A DNA stretch of 64,000 nt. It comes from Trichopria drosophilae (Eukaryota; Arthropoda; Insecta; Hymenoptera; Diapriidae). Shown here one piece after another: positions 43,560 to 55,528 of this stretch. The notes below the pieces were generated by a model that saw only the letters and a program-made list of their open reading frames with translations, was not told the origin of the DNA and ran no database searches. A program made the translations under genes and the position numbers. Every line of letters begins with the position of its first letter. Positions within the stretch are counted from its first letter, which is position 1. The DNA is taken from NCBI GenBank assembly GCA_030407085.1, contig CM059585.1, positions 96,938,501 to 97,002,500 on the forward strand, given 5' to 3'.

Positions 43560-46500
43560 ACAATCGAATTTTGAAATTCGAATTGAAAGCATATTCGAAA
43601 TGCTATAAGATTTGATTGAGGTAATTCGAAAATTCACTATGAAACTGATTGATTCGTGATTTGTTCAAATTGAAAACACGGAAAGAAACAGATTGCCGTT
43701 TTATTCATATTCAATCCGTTTGATTCCAACTCAAATTTTTGAACGAAATGGATTTATAAAGAGGCATTCGCTAGATTAAGATAAGTTTCGATATGACAGA
43801 AATTCTGGAATGATTATAAAGCTTTAACAGATAGCTAAGGATTCATTCGGATTGAAATGGAAGAAATATTTTTTTAGATTAACAAACGCCTCATTTAGCT
43901 CGAAATATCGGAATGTAACTGATTGAACATATCACAATGACATAAGATGTATACTCATTGTCCTGACAGATTGAAAAGGATTAACTAAAGTTTCGGATTG
44001 AAATCACGAAATGAAACGGATTGAATATTTCTTCGAATTGACTCAAGTTTCGTTTGGATTGAATTCGGCGAATGAAACATATTTAATGCATATTCGAAAT
44101 GACTGAAGACATATTCGGATTGTACCGACGGATTGAAACGGATGGAAACGGAATAAAAGAATCAGACTTAAATCTTTCAGTATTATCCAATTTCTATCCG
44201 ATTCTTTGGCCAAGGAAGAATTCTTAAAGATCATTTTAAGAGTTCTTCCTAAGCAGTATCGGGAAGCCATGACATTTTAAATGACATCTTAAAACTCTTA
44301 GAACTCTTTTTAAAGGTATTTAAAATGTAAGTCGTACGAAAATTGGATCGAAATTTTATATAAAAAAAAACTCTGCCAACTAATGACGTCATAAATAAGT
44401 AAAATCGTTTAGATCGAAAGAAAACCGATTTAATGCATATTTTGAATGAGTGAAGACTTCATTGAAAATGAAGAATGTTTTAGATTGTACCGACGGATTG
44501 AAACGGATGGAAACGGAATAAAAGAATCAGACTTAAATATTTCAGTATTATCCAATTTTTATCCGATTCTTTGGCCAGGGAAGAATTCTTAAAGATCATT
44601 TTAAGAGTTCTTCCTAAGCAGTATCGGGAAGCCATGACATTTTAAATGACATCTTAATACTCTTAGAACTCTTTTTAAAGGTATTTAAAATGTAAGTCGT
44701 ACGAAAATTGCATCGAAATTTTATATAAAAAAAAACTCTGCCAACTAATGACGTCATAAATAAGTAAAATCGTTTAGATCGAAAGAAAACCGATTTAATG
44801 CATATTTTGAATGAGTGAAGACTTCATTGAAAATGAAGAATGTTTTAGATTGTACCGACGGATTGAAACGGATGGAAACGGAATAAAAGAATCAGACTTA
44901 AATATTTCAGTATTATCCAATTTTTATCCGATTCTTTGGCCAGGGAAGAATTCTTAAAGATCATTTTAAGAGTTCTTCCTAAGCAGTATCGGGAAGCCAT
45001 GACATTTTTAATGACATCTTAAAACTCTTAGAACTCTTTTTAAAGGTATTTAAAATGTAAGTCGTACGAAAATTGGATCGAAATTTTATATAAAAAAAAA
45101 CTCTGCCAACTAATGACGTCATAAATAAGTAAAATCGTTTAGATCGAAAGAAAACCGATTTAATGCATATTTTGAATGAGTGAAGACTTCATTGATGTTT
45201 TAGATCGTACCGACGGATTGGAACGGATTGAAACAGATAAAAAGATTAGAATTTTTGTCTCGGTATGATTGAATTTCTATCCTACTATTTAGACTGGGAA
45301 GCCTTTTTAAAGATAATTTTAAGAGTCCTTTCAGAGCAGTATTGGGAAGCCTTGATATTTTCAATAGCAACTTAAAGAACTCTTAAACAATTCTTAAGGA
45401 AGTCTTAAAGAATCAGAATCAAATCTTTCAATATTATACAACTTCTATCCGATTCTTTGGCCAGGGAAGAATTCTTAAAGATCACGTTAAGAGTTCTTCC
45501 TGAACAGTATCAGGAATTCATGACATTTTTAATGATAGCTTGAAGAACTCTTAAAGAACTTTTATCGATGCTTAAAACGTACAAAGTCGTACGAAAATCG
45601 GAATGAAATTTTCTTTAAAAAAAAAAAAAAAGACCGCCAGGTAATAAAGTCACACATAAGTAGAATCTTTTACATCGAAATCTCGGAATGACACTCGCAA
45701 TGAAACGGATTAAAAGGAATAGAATTTAACGTTTCGGTATGATTGGATTACTATCCGATTCATTGGACAGGGACGTTTTCTTAAGGATCGTTTTAAGAAT
45801 TCTTTCAGAGCAATATTGAAAAATCGCCAGTTTTAATGACAGCTAAATAACTCTGGAACAATGCTTAAATAACTCTTTTTTAACAGATAAATTAAAATAT
45901 AATCCGTACGAAAATTGAATCGAAATTTTGTTTTTGAAAAAAGACTGCGAGATAATAGTAATAAATAAGCAAAATCGTTTGGATAGAAATTTCTGGATTA
46001 AACCGTTTTAACGTATATATAATAAAGACTTTTTCGGATTGTATGGGCGGATTGAAACGGATTAAAAGGAACAAATTGTAACGTTTGGATATGATGTTTG
46101 TCCAGGGAAGTCTTCTTAAAAATCATTGCAAGAGTTCTTCCTAAGCGGTATTGGTAAGCCATGACATTTTTAATGACATCTTAAAGAGCCCTTAAAGAAC
46201 TTTCAAACAATTCTTGAAGAACTCTTAAATAACTCTTTTTAATTGATACTAATTTTTCGCCCTACGAAAAACGAAATTTTATTTTTAAAAAACTGTCAGG
46301 TAATAACGTCATACATAAGTAAAATTGATTAGATCGAAATGAAACAGATTTAATGCATATTCAGAATGACTGAAGACTTATTAGGATTGTACCAACGAAT
46401 TGAAACGTTTAGAATTTTGTATTTGGGTATGATTGAATTTCTATACGAGTCTTTGGACAAGGAAGACTTCTTAAAGAGCATATTAAGACTTTCTTCAAAG

Positions 46501-46660
46501 CAGTATTGGGAAGCCATGGCAATTAATGACAGAGTAAGGTCCTCTGAAAGAACTCTTTTTTAATCGACGCTTAAAATGTAAGCAGTAGGAAAATTGGAAC
46601 GAAATTTTCTTTTAAAAAAGACTGCCAGGTAATAAAGTCATAAATAAGTAAAATCGAGTG
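43560..46660. repeat. Satellite array, 365-bp unit with diverged flanks
   Basis: Units beginning TGTACCGACGGATTGAAACG start at 44121, 44486 and 44851 (365 bp apart, about 98% alike) and 45206 (10-bp deletion). More diverged units follow near 45690, 46039 and 46388. The left flank (43560-44120) is made of short degenerate GATTGAAACGGA / ATTCGAAATG pieces from which the unit may have grown. Units contain TTCTTAAAGATCATTTTAAG and a perfect TGACGTCA (44384, 44749, 45114). Open frames such as 46366-46563 are by-products. Confidence 0.9.
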
Positions 46661-47175
46661 TGTAATTTAGAATCACCTCAACTATCGTCAACCTCCGGTA
46701 GAGCCGAAGCGAATATCCGAGGGAAAAGCATGCAAATGGGATCGCAATAAACGAAGTAATGCCCTCGACTAATGGAAAATAAATTACGGTAAGTAGGCAT
46801 AAAAACCCGGCGCGACATTTACCAGAGCGCTACGCTTAGGATGGATACCCGGGTATACCTATATCTACCCATTGTGTTCGCGAGACCGTAGACTCCGATT
46901 TATTTATAGAAAATACTGCCGCAGGTCACGATCTGCGACTGTGGTATTGAGGAAACGGAAAAATGGAGCGATATAGTTGTAAATGCACTGTCGACTGAAT
47001 ATTTGAATGGTCCCAGTCGATTATGTGAAAGATTCAAATGCGATTAGTCAGTCAGGGACGCGCGTGGTACGTTCTTTCATTCCGCAAATACGTTTCACTA
47101 GTATCGGTCAATAGTGACTACTATTGTCTTATCGTCTCATTTGCATCTGTGGAAAGGAATGGAATTATATGTCGG
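46661..47175. other. GC-richer unique stretch
   Basis: Begins abruptly at the end of the satellite with a T-rich acceptor-like TGTAATTTAG and 33 open codons, then a stop. It also holds two octamer-like ATGCAAAT elements (about 46730, and inverted about 47140) and GATACCCGGGTATACC. It could be a regulatory element or exon; I cannot decide. Confidence 0.25.
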
Positions 47176-47555
47176 ATTGAACGATGACAAATAGACATAC
47201 GATGATTTGGAAAAAAGCTGTTACTTTCAGTGTCCTTCCACTTATTGCGTTTTTGGAGGTGACATGTTTACACGGATGTTTACAACCGTGTCTAAGGGGA
47301 GGGAGACTTATTTTTAAAACACAATAAAAAGTAAAAGGTTCCGAAAATTGACATTTCAAAATAGGCATAATCTGATTGTGTCTAGTTTCATTGATTAATT
47401 TAACATAATTCTCAAAATTTTAAAATAAAATCGGAATCAATGTTCATATGAATTGGTAATAGTATAATGATTCGATTGTAAGTTTCGATCATTATTTGAA
47501 GCAGTGAAAAGAGCTGAAATTTATCTAATATGGCTTAATTTCTTATTCTTTAATC
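47176..47555. other. Spacer with weak terminal-exon candidate
   Basis: After GTTACTTTCAG (about 47231), 31 open codons run on the plus strand to a TAA overlapped by AATAAA near 47320. This is suggestive but no connecting exon is known. The minus frame 47165-47368 is unsupported. Confidence 0.2.
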
Positions 47556-47559
47556 GGCC

Positions 47560-48470
47560 ATTATTATCAAATTATCGCATCTGCCATTTAAATTTTTTAA
47601 AATCCAACATTATATTCGTTATCAACGACTCCAAAAACCTCTGAATAATAAGTTTTAAGTGAATCCGATCAATTTACAATTTTGTGACCACCATACTGCA
47701 GCCGCCATTATAAATTTCGAAAATCCTACGTTATATTGGTTTCCAGCGGCTTCAAACCTCCCCCCCCCCCCTGAGTAATATTTTTTATTCGAATCCAATT
47801 AATTGTCAATTTTTTGTCCGCCATATTGTATCAGCCATTTTAAAGTGCGAAAATCCAAAGTCAGATTCGGAATTACCGGTCCCGAGTAACAAGTTTCAAG
47901 CAAAACTGATCAGTTTTCAATTTTGTGTGCGCCATTTTTAAATGTCGATAATCCAATATTATATTCATATTAGCGACTCCAAATACCCTCGACCGACAAG
48001 TTTCAAGCGAAACTTATCAATTCTTAATTTTGTCGTCCACCACATTAGTTCGTCATTGTAAAATTTGAAAATCTAAGGTCCGATTCGTAATCCGCGATGC
48101 CGTAAACCTCCGAGTAATAAGTTTCAAGCAAATCCGACAAATTTCCAATTTTATGTCCGCCATGTTGTATCCGCTATTTAAAAATTTTCAAAATTTAAAA
48201 TTATATTCGTAATCAATGCATCAAAATTCCTCGACTGACAAAACTCAAGCAAAACCGATCAATTGTTAATTTTTTCGTCCGTCATATTGGATCCGACATT
48301 TTCATTTTTGAAAATATGAGGTCTAATTCGAAATCAGCGACCGGAAAAAACTCCAAGTACCCAGATTCAGTTCGGTCAAGTATCTTTTTATATTTTGATC
48401 TGCCATGTTGGAGCCGCCATTTTGTATTTTAGTAAATGTGAAGCCATATTTCTGATAATAAACCACGAAA
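47560..48470. repeat. Tandem array of about 130-bp CCATATTGG units
   Basis: Seven or so diverged units each contain GTCCGCCATATTGTATC..GCCATTTT, GAAAATCCAA, ATTCG.AATCAGCGAC, CTCCGAGTAACAAGTTTCAA and AACCGATCAATT. The CCAT phrase recurs about every 115-135 bp (near 47690, 47818, 47931, 48032, 48166, 48285 and 48401). A C-run lies at 47761-47771. Single pieces of the unit are dispersed through the window. The phrases do not form a conserved protein frame. Confidence 0.8.
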
Positions 48471-48777
48471 ACCTCTATATACAATATTTCACAAAGTTGA
48501 TGAATACTTCTTCTAATTTTTAAAAATTTTGTTTTTAAAAAGTGATATTTTTCAGTATTTGTTTACTTACGTTACTGAATTCGCTGGAAATATTTTGGAG
48601 CAGGTTACTACACTGGATATTATAAACCATCAGAAGTCGAGTTAAAAGTGGCTTAAACCCCGGATAAATGATATAAATATAGAAGGGATATCATAATAAG
48701 CTCGGAAGTGTTAAAATAAACTCCATAATAAAATTATAAAAATCCATAGAATAATACTAATTTTATAAAATGATGAA

Positions 48778-48834
48778 ACCTAACCTAAACTATCCTAACG
48801 TAACCTAATGTAACCTAACCTAACCTAACCTAAC
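48778..48834. repeat. Interstitial (CCTAA)n telomere-type repeat
   Basis: About eleven CCTAA-type units, the last five perfect (TAACCTAACCTAACC). The complement TTAGG is the ancestral insect telomere repeat. The short internal position fits an old telomere-related insertion or break repair rather than a chromosome end. Confidence 0.8.
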
Positions 48835-48839
48835 TTTCT

Positions 48840-49300
48840 GACTCAAAGCAAAATTTAAACAAAAGATATTGAACAATAAAATCTATTTTTCATTTTCGTT
48901 CTAACTTATTTTCTTTTTCATATAGATAATTTCTTCGTTATTTGAGTACTTCTGCGTCTTTTTAAATGTTTTACCTATACTCAAATAACATTTCTTTTAG
49001 ATTTCTCTAGAGCTATAAATTTAATTTTATTGTTTGCAGCTTATAACGCAATCATTTTAGGATGTCGCGCATTTGTTTTTAAAACTTATTTTTATATTGG
49101 CAATGTTTAGAACGTAGAATCTAGAAAGTACAATTTTATCCCTTTTTAGTCGCCTATTTTTGTTCGGGCTTTGTTTCTACTTACATAGTAACTTGAGAAT
49201 AGTAAAGCACATTTATAAACACACCAAACCATAAAAAAAATATATTTCGTGTGTTTTAATTCACAGGAACGATTGACAATTATTGTTCAATGACAATAAT
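48840..49300. other. AT-rich spacer, nothing recognised
   Basis: No supported features. Confidence 0.4.
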
Positions 49301-49306
49301 CGCTTC

Positions 49307-49684
49307 GGCTTCGTAGCTCAGGCGGTAGCGTGCTGGACTACGAAGTCGTAGGTCGTGAGTTCGATCCCCGGCTGGGCAATTTTTCGAAATTGTTTTCAGG
49401 CAGCAGTTCGCTATGTGTAAGCCGAACCACGCTGTCTGTTTGGCATTTTCGAGGTATTGTCTTCAGGCGGAAATCGAGCCATGGCCGATGCTGTACTTAA
49501 TGTGGGTTTCTGCAGTTTCCTACATTCTCGACAAATGTGAGTATGGCGCCATCTAAGACGACCTGCAGCTCTCGCAATGGTACTCACCTGTACCCAGACA
49601 AGCTCCCTGAGAGCTTTGGGACACCTCGATCGAGGTGGAAGGTTGAGGGTAAAAAAAAAAAAATAAAAAAAAAAAAAATAAAAA
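49307..49684 (+). mobile_element. tRNA-Arg-like SINE, full-length with A-tail
   Basis: The tRNA-like head (49307-49378) includes TAGCTCAGGCGG (A box), a loop CTACGAA giving an Arg-type ACG anticodon, and GTTCGATCCCC (B box). The body has GGCAGCAGTTCGC, GGCGCCATCTAAGACGACC and GAGGTGGAAGGTTGAGGGT, and ends in an A-rich tail of about 34 bases. The best preserved copy of the family, about 378 bp. Frames on both strands are by-products. No clear target-site duplication. Confidence 0.85.
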
Positions 49685-49689
49685 TGAAA

Positions 49690-51335
49690 TATTTGAATTT
49701 CAAATGTTTTATGAAAAGAAATCGCTGTTTCTAACAAGAAACTTTCTTTTTCAGAGGGTAAACAAATTTAACTTTTTTAAAGCATTATTTTTGTTTAGTT
49801 TATATATTATTTTTATATATTTCATTTATATTTTTAAGTCATGTAATATCAAGAGACGTTTTATTTAAAAAAAAAACGGAAAGTGCTGCTTTGTCCTATT
49901 CACTATCCATTTTGATGCCCAAAGATCTTTATTTATTTTTGACAAATTCTATTTACAATTTATGGAGTGTCTGAGATTTTAAAAATTAAAAATGGAGCAT
50001 GCGAACTGGTGTACACAAATTTGATCTCATTGATTTTTGAAATAATTTTTAATCAAAAGTTATCGGTCTAACTTGAAAATTGATAAATATAAAGTAAAAT
50101 TTCGAAAAATCATAATGGCGTATCCAATATGGCCGATGAAAAAATGTCGCTTGAATTTTGAAACTCGACTGTTTGCTGCACATTAATTTGAAGTCAGTTT
50201 TAATATTAATTTTTAATTTTGCAACTTTAAAACCTCATTAAAATACATTTTTCGTCCGCCATTTTGTATTTTTGAATAAAGTTAACTTTATATTCGTATT
50301 TAGCGAATCCTTAAACTAGAGGGAGCTAAAGGAAGCCAATCAACTGATGAAAGCAGTGAATTTACAGTACATTTCTTAGAGGGATACAAAGTCTTTTTTA
50401 TTTTTTAGAATGGAGTTTTTTCAAAAAAGCTTACCTTTCAAAACCTGTGGGGATCTTTTTGAAAATATAATTATTTTCTGATATTATACGACCTCATGTA
50501 TATAAGAAAGCTTTTAATTATTCATAAAAATTTGAGGACAAGTGAAATTGTTGGAATAAATGTTTCAGTCTTTATTAATTTTTTTTATTTTTTTTCTTTA
50601 ATAAATTTAAAAAGTGAGTAATTCACAGTAGGAATATAAAATCTAAACAACTAATCTTTGAATATGATCCGAAAGGACGCAGGAATCAGAAATAGAAAAT
50701 ACCACCAGAACATTAAAATTTTAATGCTTTTCTAATAAGGAAGTTTTTTCAAAGAGAAGGTATTTGAAATATAAATACATTATACATCGAAAGTAGGAAA
50801 TACAGAACATTGACCTTTCCAATTGGAGAACCAGATCAAAATTTCTTTTAATGTCCCTTTGATTTTATTTTTTGACATTTTTACATTTCTTTTTTATATT
50901 TTTGTCTGGGCGCAAGTAACAAAATTATACTTTTAAAATATATTTTTTGCAGATATTTTTTTCCAAATTCGATAAAATGAGGACAAATAAACAAAAGAAT
51001 TATTAGCGTTTTTTTCCATTTTAATCCGCCTTTTTTAATCCGTCTTCATGAAAATGACAATGTCAATTCCCTGCATTTACTTTCATACTCAGCCAACCTA
51101 AAAATGTCTAAATGCACAATTTTTAAGAAAACAGGTGATGCAAATATCTTAAAAAAAAAATCAAAAATTGTAAACATTATTTATATAATATCTGTGCTCC
51201 AATTTTAAATATTTATCTTATTTCATCGACGATTTTTCATAAAATAAGTATTTTTTACATACTCTTGGTTTCATTTTAAATTATGACAACAATAAAATTT
51301 GAACATTCATTCTACATACTTCGGCAGTAATTATG
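49690..51335. other. AT-rich spacer with CCATATTGG fragments
   Basis: 50100-50300 contains GGCGTATCCAATATGGCCG and CGTCCGCCATTTTGTATTTT from the tandem-array family. The rest is unremarkable. Confidence 0.45.
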
Positions 51336-51539
51336 TTCTAAAGGGGTTCGTAAGTAGTCCACCGATAAAGTAGACACATTTGCTAAAAAACGTAAATTGC
51401 AAATGTTTGAATCAATTTTTCAAACGTCGGACTCTGTAAGAGTAATTCTCGATTCTATATACGGACTCTTACAGAATTCCGAAGATGTTGATCAAGATTT
51501 GACCAAGAGGTGTTGAAAATAAGTAAAAATCACCTATTT

Positions 51540-51725
51540 CCAATAGTTCTGGTTCAAATCGCAATTACTTTCTTTGGCAATCGTTAATTGCCCGTATATA
51601 GTAATTAGAATTATCCTTACAGAGCCCGAATTTTGACAAATTGATTCAGACAATTTTAATTTGCGATTTTTAATGCAATTTCCTACCTTATCATCGGAGC
51701 ACTTTAGAACCCCCTCGAGCAATTA
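51540..51725 (+). repeat. Dispersed repeat (AGAGCCCGAATTTT family)
   Basis: Holds AATTAGAATTATCCTTACAG, AGCCCGAATTTTGACAAATT and ATTCAGACAATTTTAATTTG. Relatives are at 58490-58620 and, more diverged, at 10970-11500. Confidence 0.5.
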
Positions 51726-51901
51726 TTTAAAAATATCAATTTTGTATTTTAATTGTTAATTACGATTGAGAATGTTAAAAATCAATACGTAAAAAAAGGT
51801 TGGTACATGAAAGAACACAACAGAATTAGAGTCTCCCCTTTTTCATTCGAGATGGATAATCAGCATATATTTTGATAATAATACGTGATTCTTATTGAAC
51901 A

Positions 51902-52207
51902 ATGGAAATTGGTACCAGGTATTTCACGGTTTATTTTCCTTCCTTTGAAAGGTTAGGGATTACTGTGGAAAGTCGTACGAGAGAAGCGAAGACCCGTGTC
52001 GCAATTATTGTAGTCAGGGTCGTCAATTATCCAATAGACGGCGGTAAAAAAAATCAATGCATTCTCGCATCACGTCCACGAGTTACAGGGGAAGCCCGTA
52101 AATGTCAAGTTGGGGAAATAAACAGAATAATGACAATGGTATCGGATGAAACAAAATCTGTCGATATGTTTATATCCATTACAGGAATTTCTTACAAAAG
52201 AAAATAA
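51902..52207 (+). CDS. Hypothetical 101-codon open frame (doubtful)
   Basis: Begins MEIGTRYFTVYFPSFERLG and is basic throughout. It sits in a GC-richer patch of about 300 bp. No domain, splice site or regulatory context supports it; it could be chance within a conserved non-coding island. Confidence 0.2.
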   Translation: MEIGTRYFTVYFPSFERLGITVESRTREAKTRVAIIVVRVVNYPIDGGKKNQCILASRPRVTGEARKCQVGEINRIMTMVSDETKSVDMFISITGISYKRK

Positions 52208-52464
52208 TTTGAAATTTGTCATTATTTTTTTTTGCAAGATTTTTTACATTTTTTGGAAACTTAATAATTGATATATTCATATTTACATCTGACTGTGTAA
52301 ATAACACTTTAGTAGAATCTCTTATAAGAAAATAAGACAAGGTAAGAAGAATTTATGTACATTTACAACAAAAATTAAATTGTCCGGATGCTGGTAAATA
52401 TGTAATTTTTTTCGAATGTTTAAAAACATTATTCTATTATATTTTTCAGTAATTTATACAAAAA

Positions 52465-52535
52465 TGATACAACTGGATTTGAACCTGAAACCTTCCTATT
52501 GCCGGTCGAATACTGTACCCATCGGATTTTTGTTC
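52465..52535 (-). tRNA. tRNA-like pseudogene related to 10135-10211
   Basis: The minus strand reads GATGGGTACAGTATTCGACC, then GGCAATAGGAAGG, and GGTTCAAATCC as B box; the 3' end is followed by ATTTTTG. The string ACAG(C/T)ATTCGACCGGCAAT is shared with the plus-strand locus. Acceptor and T stems no longer pair, so it is a pseudogene or SINE remnant. Confidence 0.4.
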
Positions 52536-52539
52536 AAAA

Positions 52540-53535
52540 GTGTACAATTTTCGTAAAACGTAATCGCAAAAAACTAAATATGATTATTTAAAAAAAAATA
52601 TGGGTTTTTCACATTTTATTTCTTCACCTCTTTTTTCTTGTTGATATCATTTTAGAATTAGTATTTAATGGAGTAGTCGATACTTAAAATATTTCGAAAA
52701 TAAAGGTGAAAGTATCAAGGATGGAAGCACAACCAAAAAAAAAAGGATTTTTTGTGTAAAAATAATGAAATGAATTTTGGAAACAAATTACTGAATAAAA
52801 TATGCGTAGAATTGATTGGAGTAAAGAGTTTGTAAGGTTGTTTTTTTGACAAGTTCTTTTACAAAGAAATTTAAAAAATCAGCGTATTTTAACATCATTT
52901 TCAACTCACCAGCCATTTTTTCGTGTTTCCATCGCCATCTTGGATATTTTTAACCTTACTTTCAAAATGTTCATGAACACAATTTAATATATAATTTTCA
53001 AGGATGTCATTGCCTTACTTCAATCCTGACAGGATATCAATGCAAAATAATGTGATATTAAAAAAATGTTAAAAATCGACATTTTTTTTAGTAATAATCG
53101 CATATATTTTATCTAATTTATTTTTAAAATAAAATACAACCATTGAAAACTGCTGAGTAAGTTGAGGACGTAGCGAGTTAAATTAAATTCAAACTACATT
53201 TGAATTGATTTTCAAATATTGTATTATGTATTGTCGATTCTTTTTTCAAACAAAAATTTTTTTTTTAAGTTAATAATATTTTGTAACGTTTTTCATTTTG
53301 AATTGTTTATTGTTATAAAAACTAGTCAAAACAAAATTCTAATTCTCATTTTATTGATTTTGAAAAATTATTATAGTCTTTTTTAATTTTTGTAATGTAA
53401 AAAGCACAAATTTCGAAAAATATAGGAATATAAATTACTCAAATTCGCGTTGTTTCTGTAAACCAGAGGTAAATCCATTCCTCAATAAATATAAAACATA
53501 TTTTCCTCTATTCGGGATTTTTCTGCTACATAATA
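52540..53535. other. AT-rich spacer, nothing recognised
   Basis: A CATCGCCATCTTGGAT phrase near 52930 is a dispersed-repeat scrap. Confidence 0.4.
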
Positions 53536-53539
53536 ACAC

Positions 53540-53710
53540 TTTTCGTATTAAGGGTGCAAAATAAAGTGTTACGACCGTAATACGAAGAACTCACTCAGCC
53601 ATGTAATTTTCGAGAGCGTAAATGCGATTTTACGCGCTCAAATCGGAATGTAAAAGTGGACTTTACGCCCGGTAGAGCGAAAACAAAACTTTTACTGTAT
53701 TGGTTTAAAT
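53540..53710. repeat. CG-richer fold-back sequence
   Basis: Contains a hairpin GAGAGCGTAAA / TTTTACGCGCTC around 53610-53640 and ACTTTACGCCC, the complement of the motif in 5890-6215. Probably a remnant of the same element type. Confidence 0.35.
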
Positions 53711-55110
53711 ATATTGGAAAGGAATATTGAATATACTTAACAATTTTCCTTTTGGGTTGTTAAAAAAAAATCAAATTTACTTTAGCGCATCTCTCGCGTG
53801 CAAAGGATACTATGTTTCCACATAATGATTCAATTATTTTGTTTTCCCCGATAATATGAAAGGGAATTTGACATCATTTTAACAGCAATTAAGTGAAAAT
53901 GAAAATTAAATAATGAAAAAAATTAAAATTGACGAATTAATCGTGAACAATAATTATATATGAAAACAATAAATCTAGTTTTTTAATATTTAGTTTTAAA
54001 TATGGAAATAAATTGAAAAATTAATATATTACCAAAATTATTTTCTCTTCATTAAATTTATGTTCTACGGATATTAAAAGCATAAAAGAATTTCGGAAAC
54101 GATTTGATACATCACTAACAAAATATTAGTTTTTCGAATATAAAATCCATCAGATATTTCGAATTAAACTTCCTACTAAATGAATACATAAAATCCTATA
54201 GAAAAATCTGGAAGTTTTTCTTTAGCTTTCAAATTATTAAAAAATTATAATAATTCTTAAAATAAATCTCTTAGGATTGATTTCATCGAACAAACCTTGT
54301 AAATAAGTCAGGGTCAATGACCTTGTTACACAATCTCTTTCAAAATTCTTTGTGTCGGGTAGCTACAATCTAATTCTGTGTGCATTGTTTGATCAATAAT
54401 ATCCCCTGAATAGTTTGGTTAGATAGTAAAGTTTCTTTAATTAACTGAATATTTGAGTTTCTAGATTTAGAATAGCACAATTCAGTTTAATTTGAAAAAA
54501 TAACTAACAGATTTAAACTTTAAAATGGATTTATGTGAAAACCCAATAGTAAACCAGAAATCGGTATTTCCTCCTGATGTTGACACCAAAAATCGACACG
54601 TATACCTTTGACCACTAGAAAATGAAATTTAAACACGCATGTTTGTTCAGAACCGGAACAAAAATAGTGCAATTATCGCGTGCATATGTCGTATTTGTCA
54701 ATTATACCGCAGCAAAATGAAAAAGCAATTCTATTTACGACAAAGTGCAACTGCGTCTCGCGGATTTTATAAATAAACGTCGCTTTTCCCACGATCGCAT
54801 TTCGGTCAGAAAATTGACTGACAGCCACGAATCATATAAGGAATATGATTTTGGCCGGCCTTGACTGGCGCCAACAAGAACACGTGCTTCGACGAAAACA
54901 AAACATATATCTTTCAACGTTGGCACCAGTTTATTTTAGTGACAGTTGTATTCCTCAATTTTTTACGCATTAAACACAATCATAATTCCGGTTTTTTGCA
55001 GATTTCCGGGAACGGAACATAAACTGGGGTATCCCAGAGAATAATAAAAATACATATGTGTTTTTTTGTTATGAAATATAAAGAAAAAAATAACGGTCCA
55101 AACAGTTGTG
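53711..55110. other. AT-rich spacer with a GC-richer patch
   Basis: 54720-54960 is less AT-rich but holds no supported frame. A strong acceptor-like GGTTTTTTGCAG near 55001 precedes 25 open codons on the plus strand without a donor; it is a weak exon candidate. Confidence 0.3.
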
Positions 55111-55132
55111 ATTGTTGTCAGGGGTCTCTTTC

Positions 55133-55528
55133 ATGCCGTACTCAATGCGGAAGAAGGCCCTTGAAAAGGTATTCTTTGACATGTTTTATAGGTTGGATGG
55201 CGAAGTACCAAATTCAGTACTAACCTTTCTCTTTGATTGTCGACGGTGTGGTCTCGTCGTTGTCCTCGAGACTTGGCGCCAACAATTTGCAGCGCCGAGA
55301 ATTTCGTGGGTGAATGTTCCGAGGATATTTTCAGATGACTTGAAAAGTTTCTTATACACAGCCATAAATATTCCGGGTTTATTCGTAAAAGCGTGGAATA
55401 AGAAAATCAGCGAAAATGGTGAAAATTTATACGATAAATGTGAACTCGGTAAACTTTTCAATTTATCACCTGATATGTTTTCGGCCCATGAATTCTTGTT
55501 TCTTATATGGTTGTTTGAAAACAGTTAG
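55133..55528 (+). CDS. Hypothetical 131-codon open frame
   Basis: From ATG at 55133 (MPYSMRKKALEKVFFDMF) the frame is open to TAG at 55526-55528 in GC-richer sequence. It contains a hydrophobic run FLFDCRRCGLVVVLETWRQ and later SWVNVPRIFSDD; no family is recognised. Inside, GTTTTATAG at about 55191 looks like an acceptor. It adjoins the degenerate tandem array and could belong to the same repeat rather than to a gene. A shorter minus-strand frame overlaps it. Confidence 0.25.
   Translation: MPYSMRKKALEKVFFDMFYRLDGEVPNSVLTFLFDCRRCGLVVVLETWRQQFAAPRISWVNVPRIFSDDLKSFLYTAINIPGLFVKAWNKKISENGENLYDKCELGKLFNLSPDMFSAHEFLFLIWLFENS

Noticed and set aside
46368..46410. CTGAAGA ... GAAAC inside satellite units
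   Set aside because: The bases that must close stem II (C and T) do not pair; chance occurrence.
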